From: Casuarina equisetifolia
Lineage: Eukaryota > Streptophyta > Magnoliopsida > Fagales > Casuarinaceae
Length of the DNA: 64,000 nucleotides
NCBI GenBank assembly: GCA_028551475.1
Contig: CM052361.1
Location: 6,269,501-6,333,500 of the forward strand
Direction: 5' to 3'
Position numbers and translations under genes: made by a program. Below, one piece after another: positions 60,210 to 64,000 of this stretch. The first letter of the stretch is position 1. The number at the start of each line of letters is the position of its first letter. Under the pieces are notes generated by a model, which was given only the letters and a program-made list of their open reading frames with translations, had not been told where the DNA came from and made no database searches.

Positions 60210-63200
60210 TTAGATGGAGTTTACTGAGTCTGCGTCGCTGCTTTCACTATCGGAGCTACTTCCACTACCGCTTCCGCTTCTACTTCCACTACCGCTTCCG
60301 CTTCCGCTTCCACTCCCGCTACTGTCGCTCCCACTGCTGCTGCTCATGCTTGAAGTCTGCTCCTCTCTCGCCTCCGCATTCACTTGAGCTCTGAGGGCTT
60401 CTGCAGCGTTAGGGCCCTTATCTGTTTCATCATCACTTACATCCACTTCAGCAATCTCATCATCCATCTCGGCTGGATGCGGTAAATTAATGTCAAGCCC
60501 TGTGTTCAGTTCCGGATTACTAAGATTTTCTTTTTGAGGTCCACAATCACCACCGTCGTCGTCGTCGTCATCATCATTGACAATGTCTACGTGTTCCTCC
60601 TGCTCAGAATCCTTGGGATCGGGTGAAGCAGATGATGGATTTGGATTTGATGGTGGATAATCCCGATCCTTCTCTTCATTGGCTTTTGCACCTATAGGTT
60701 AGAAGGATAAATCACATGGTCATCGTATCCTAAATGAGTAAACATATCCATGTTTACTTGAGAAACCAAAAAAAAAGCCATTGGGCAGATTAATGTAGAT
60801 AAAAGAAGCCATATATGAGACTAAAATTGCTTGGAAATAAGATTCTTGTTACTATAATTGCAACACAATTTCTCCATGAATTATTGTTCATACCGCATCC
60901 ATTTACCAAATAGTTTGATTTCAAAAATGCGCAGGAATGAATAGCTGTCATTCTTTGCAACTTTGGGCAGATATGCAATCCATGTCAATTCCCAAAACAC
61001 TTCAGATTTCATATTTAGTGGAGTTATAAAGGACACAGACAACAACGATTATTTTTCTAAACCAATCTACAACACTCTTAGGCCTGATTCTATACATGCA
61101 AAATGAAAGATCATTTACTAGGCTACGGCACATTGAAATTTTGTCCACAAGCAAAGAGGAAAGTAAGCATTATAAGAAGAAACAGGAAATACCTGAAATT
61201 TCTGAGTTACCAACATCAATTCTTTCAACCCCAGCCTGTACAGTAAATACAAGAGGAATGTGGCTCATTAATATAATCGAAGAGGAACTCTCGGTAACAG
61301 AAGGAATGCAACGCCAAAGAAATGTAAAATCTTTTCAAGCTTCCCCTCCCACTTAGATTACTTGGGGCATTTCAAATTAGCAAGAGATCTCATCGTAATT
61401 AAACCAGATATCATGTGCTTCATGCAAGCGAGTGTTTATAGCAAAGTGTGCAGTAAGCATGTAAGTCAATCTCCCAATGTCAATAATCCAAACAAAAGCA
61501 TTCCTTAGTTTACAGAACAAATTAAAGAAAATCCATTTAAACCTAGAGAAATCATCTACAATAACTAAAATAAGTCATTTGCAGTGGTTGTAAACGTTTT
61601 AAAGTGGAAATTACTGTTCATGATTCAAAACTACTATTTCATTTGTTTTCCTTTGGCACATGCATCGCACGACCATCCTTAATGAATTTTATCTTAGGCA
61701 AGCCTATACCAAGACTTTTTTTGGAGAGTTTTTTAATCGATTTAAAACCAGTATGTCCTAGTCTCCTGTGCCACATCCATTTTAAACTGTATGCAAGTAG
61801 GCAGCTAGCCTCATTCATATCATGGATTAGCTAGGGACTGGAGGAATTTCAATCCATGACATGAGTCAACCTGCAAAGTAATTTCTAAAGTAGAGTATGC
61901 TCCGTTTGGTATTTTGGGTTAACCCTCAAAAACAAGTTTGGTTTACCTATCCATAGAACTAACATCCTGCCCGACAACTAATAGACAATCTACTATGCAG
62001 GTCTGCAGCGTGTGATTGTTACAAGCACCAAAAACATGGCACCATAAGCAGGTTTATAGGTCAGGGTGCAATTGATCCTGTTTAGGATGCGACCATTAAA
62101 ACTAGTCAAAGACAGTCAATAACATCAATCTGAAGAGTAATCCATTAGAAGCCACATAATAACACCACAGAACCACTGAAACTGAGAATCAAACAAGTAA
62201 ATTTAATAGATTCTTGAACGTCATCTGAGCTCTACAATATCACTCACTATAAAATATCCTTTGTCTCCTAGAACATAGATATGCATGCACAGCTGAGTAT
62301 GCTGCTTAGGTTGAGCTTAATTTAATACCCAACCAACCAAGTCTAATTCAATCGCATCTCAAGTCCCCTTTTCTCAACTAAAACCATCTAAGTTCATGCC
62401 AGCACCTAGATATGAACCATCTTTCACATCTTGGCCAACTCCAATTCCACCCATTTCCAAAATGGGCTGAGTTGGGACTAGTTGGGGCAAGTCACAGCTG
62501 ACATCTTTAAACTTTATTTAAACACTTTGCTGTTTGAGGTCAGACAAAAATTAAGCTCAAGATCAATCTTATTTTTAAAATTCGTACCCAGTTCATTAAT
62601 TTTTTGAACAATCTCAAATAGCTCTCTTGAAATTGATCACCGAATTAGTTTAATCTAATTTTTACTTAAACCTATATTCTCCCCTTTTTTATACATATTA
62701 ATGTTCTAGACATTTGATATTAATTCATTACACTTGAAAAATATAGCTATTATGGGCATGAATACAAATGTTCTCTCTTGTTTTTACTACTTTGTTTTAA
62801 CATAACACACGTGCACACATAACAATCCAAAATAAGAGTAGCAATTTTCTATTTGCACAGAGAAGAGTTAATCCGATGATTATTCCCCCTTTTTATGGTT
62901 TTATGCATGAAACAAAGGTCACTGGTACCATCAGTACCTGATGAACTACGCCTTTGTTCAAAGACTGAAATTTTGTTCCTTTATCCGGTGCAGGTGAATT
63001 AGATCCTGCAGCTGCTCCAACTGAAGCAGTTGAAGCAGAGGTAGCTGCAACCATAGACTCACCAGGCAGCCGGACATGCCTCAGCCGCTTCACTGCCCTG
63101 TGCAACCGCTCCAACTGAAAGGTCTGACCATCAACGAACAAGATGGCATCATTCTCCTTGTAATCCTCGCTCATACCCTCAAACCTCACCTTGGGTTTCC

Positions 63201-64000
63201 CTTGTTGGTTATTTTGAAATTCGACAGTAACTCTGTTGTCCTTCTTATGGAGTGACCCAGGCTGGCTCTTATCAATAGAAGCTGGTTTAAATTCATCTGG
63301 CAGAACAACCAAAAAAAGAAGGGAAATTATCACTTTTTGGTACACTTCAATCTGGAAGCTGATTGATGAGAAGATTATGGAGCAATTTAGGCCAATTTCT
63401 GTTGACACTCTGTTCCCAAAATAGACTGAGCAATAAATAAAAGGATCCAAAGCTTCTTTTTTTTTTTTTTTGGTCCTTTCTCTTTCACCTCATTTTCTCC
63501 ATAGTCGAACAAATTTCACAACAAACCCTCCATTTGTTTGCACCCAGACGTGTTTCAAGAAGAAAAATTGTTAAATACGTGTAACGAATCTTATAAATAC
63601 CTAGTTCGTTAACGTTCGAAGTCTTCCTCCTTTATCTCCGCGAAAACATTTCTTACCAAACAAACTCGAAATGGCAGAAGCATGATAAACTCGAAAAAAT
63701 TTCAAGAGCCAGGGGATGTTAAAGAAACACCACCCCCCGTAATACAACTGTCCAGTCCAAATGAGTTAAAAGAGCCAAAATTTCTCATAACTTAAACCCA
63801 ACCAAACATAGACAACCCACAGAACTCCCAAAAATTTATTTTTCCTTTCTTAGTAACCAAACAGAACCGTCGAAATAGGTTTAATTGAAAATGAAGAGAC
63901 TTACAACGCAAAGTGCAGAACTTGGAAGCGGGCTGGCGATCCTTGAAAGAGGGTCCTAGCGCTAAATTGTACCACCTCTCCGGCTGTGGAGCAGTGCTGG
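60210..64000 (-). CDS. ELL-associated factor-like protein, 5' end outside window
   Basis: EAF proteins bind and stimulate the RNA polymerase II elongation factor ELL, acting in the nucleus. Exons seen on the minus strand are 64000-63905 (partial), 63296-62938, 61235-61193 and 60691-60210, all in phase to the stop. Exon 1 reads PQPERWYNLALGPSFKDRQP then SKFCTLR, the start of the EAF domain. Exon 2 continues with EFKPASIDKSQPGSLHKKDN, VRFEGMSEDYKENDAILFVD and FQLERLHRAVKRLRHVRLPG, the domain's C-terminal part. The remaining half is acidic and low-complexity: a run of Asp, PHPAEMDDEIAEVDVSDDE, and a Ser-Gly tract before DADSVNSI at the end. The initiator Met is beyond the right edge. It probably corresponds to Arabidopsis At1g71080 (from memory). 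Intron 2 holds a copia fragment. Confidence 0.9.
60240..60350 (-). repeat. Degenerate hexanucleotide repeat encoding Ser-Gly tract
   Basis: Repeated GGAAGC/GGAAGT-type units (seen as CTTCCG and CTTCCA on the plus strand) encode alternating Ser and Gly in the tail of the EAF-like protein. Confidence 0.85.
61637..61782 (-). mobile_element. Copia GAG-pre-integrase fragment in EAF-like intron 2
   Basis: The minus strand reads, without a stop, WMWHRRLGHTGFKSIKKLSK followed by KSLGIGLPKIKFIKDG. This is the HxxLGH GAG-pre-integrase motif found ahead of the integrase in Ty1/copia polyproteins. The cysteines expected just after it are missing, and a stop follows near 61635. No RT, gag or LTR was found around it, so this is a fragment. 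Confidence 0.85.
63459..63474. repeat. Poly(T) run in EAF-like intron 1
   Basis: An uninterrupted T run on the plus strand (A run on the gene strand), inside the intron between the first two exons seen. Confidence 0.9.

Noticed and set aside
1..64000. CRISPR array, bacterial operon or ribosomal RNA
   Set aside because: No regularly spaced direct repeats with unique spacers were seen. Genes have spliceosomal introns and no rRNA motif was recognised. tRNA genes could not be ruled out by eye, but none was found.

Overview
This is nuclear DNA from a flowering plant, almost certainly a eudicot. Genes are split by many AT-rich GT-AG introns, the proteins include plant-only families, and Ty1/copia retrotransposon debris and microsatellites are common. 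I could not identify the species. All gene models were built by reading splice sites and reading-frame phase by eye, and several close exactly in phase over many exons.

Left third (1-20.8 kb), gene-dense: the 3' part of a pyridoxal kinase gene (SOS4 type, + strand), a complete 13-exon AAR2 spliceosome-assembly factor gene (+), a three-exon gene for an unrecognised acidic, probably organelle-targeted protein (+), and convergent to it a three-exon HMA-domain (heavy-metal-associated) protein gene (-).

Centre (21-31 kb), a transposon-rich gap with no confident host gene. It holds a long imperfect inverted repeat whose two arms each carry a copia-type gag region and the same unidentified upstream sequence. 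A decayed copia reverse transcriptase/RNase H (+) and several kilobases of AT-rich non-coding DNA follow. A second HMA gene, a prenylated HIPP with a CaaX end, closes this region (31.3-33.0 kb, -).

Right half (34.5-64 kb): every gene I recognise is on the minus strand. In order of coordinate they are an 11-exon methionyl-tRNA formyltransferase, a decayed SINA-like zinc-finger copy, an HMG-box protein fused to a transposon-like plant domain, an intact SINA-like RING E3 ligase, a five-exon plastid Clp protease subunit (CLPP3), and an ELL-associated-factor-like gene whose first exon runs off the right edge.

From memory, AAR2, the formyltransferase, SINA-like genes and CLPP3 also lie close together on Arabidopsis chromosome 1 (about At1g66510-At1g66670). 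HIPP20 and the EAF-like gene lie near At1g71050-At1g71080. The window therefore looks like an ancestral block from which Arabidopsis kept different parts. The genes are ordinary housekeeping genes (B6 salvage, splicing, organelle translation and proteolysis, ubiquitination, transcription elongation) and not a pathway cluster. The least explained items are the inverted repeat, the HMG-box fusion, the truncated SINA-like copy and an open frame inside the SINA-like intron.
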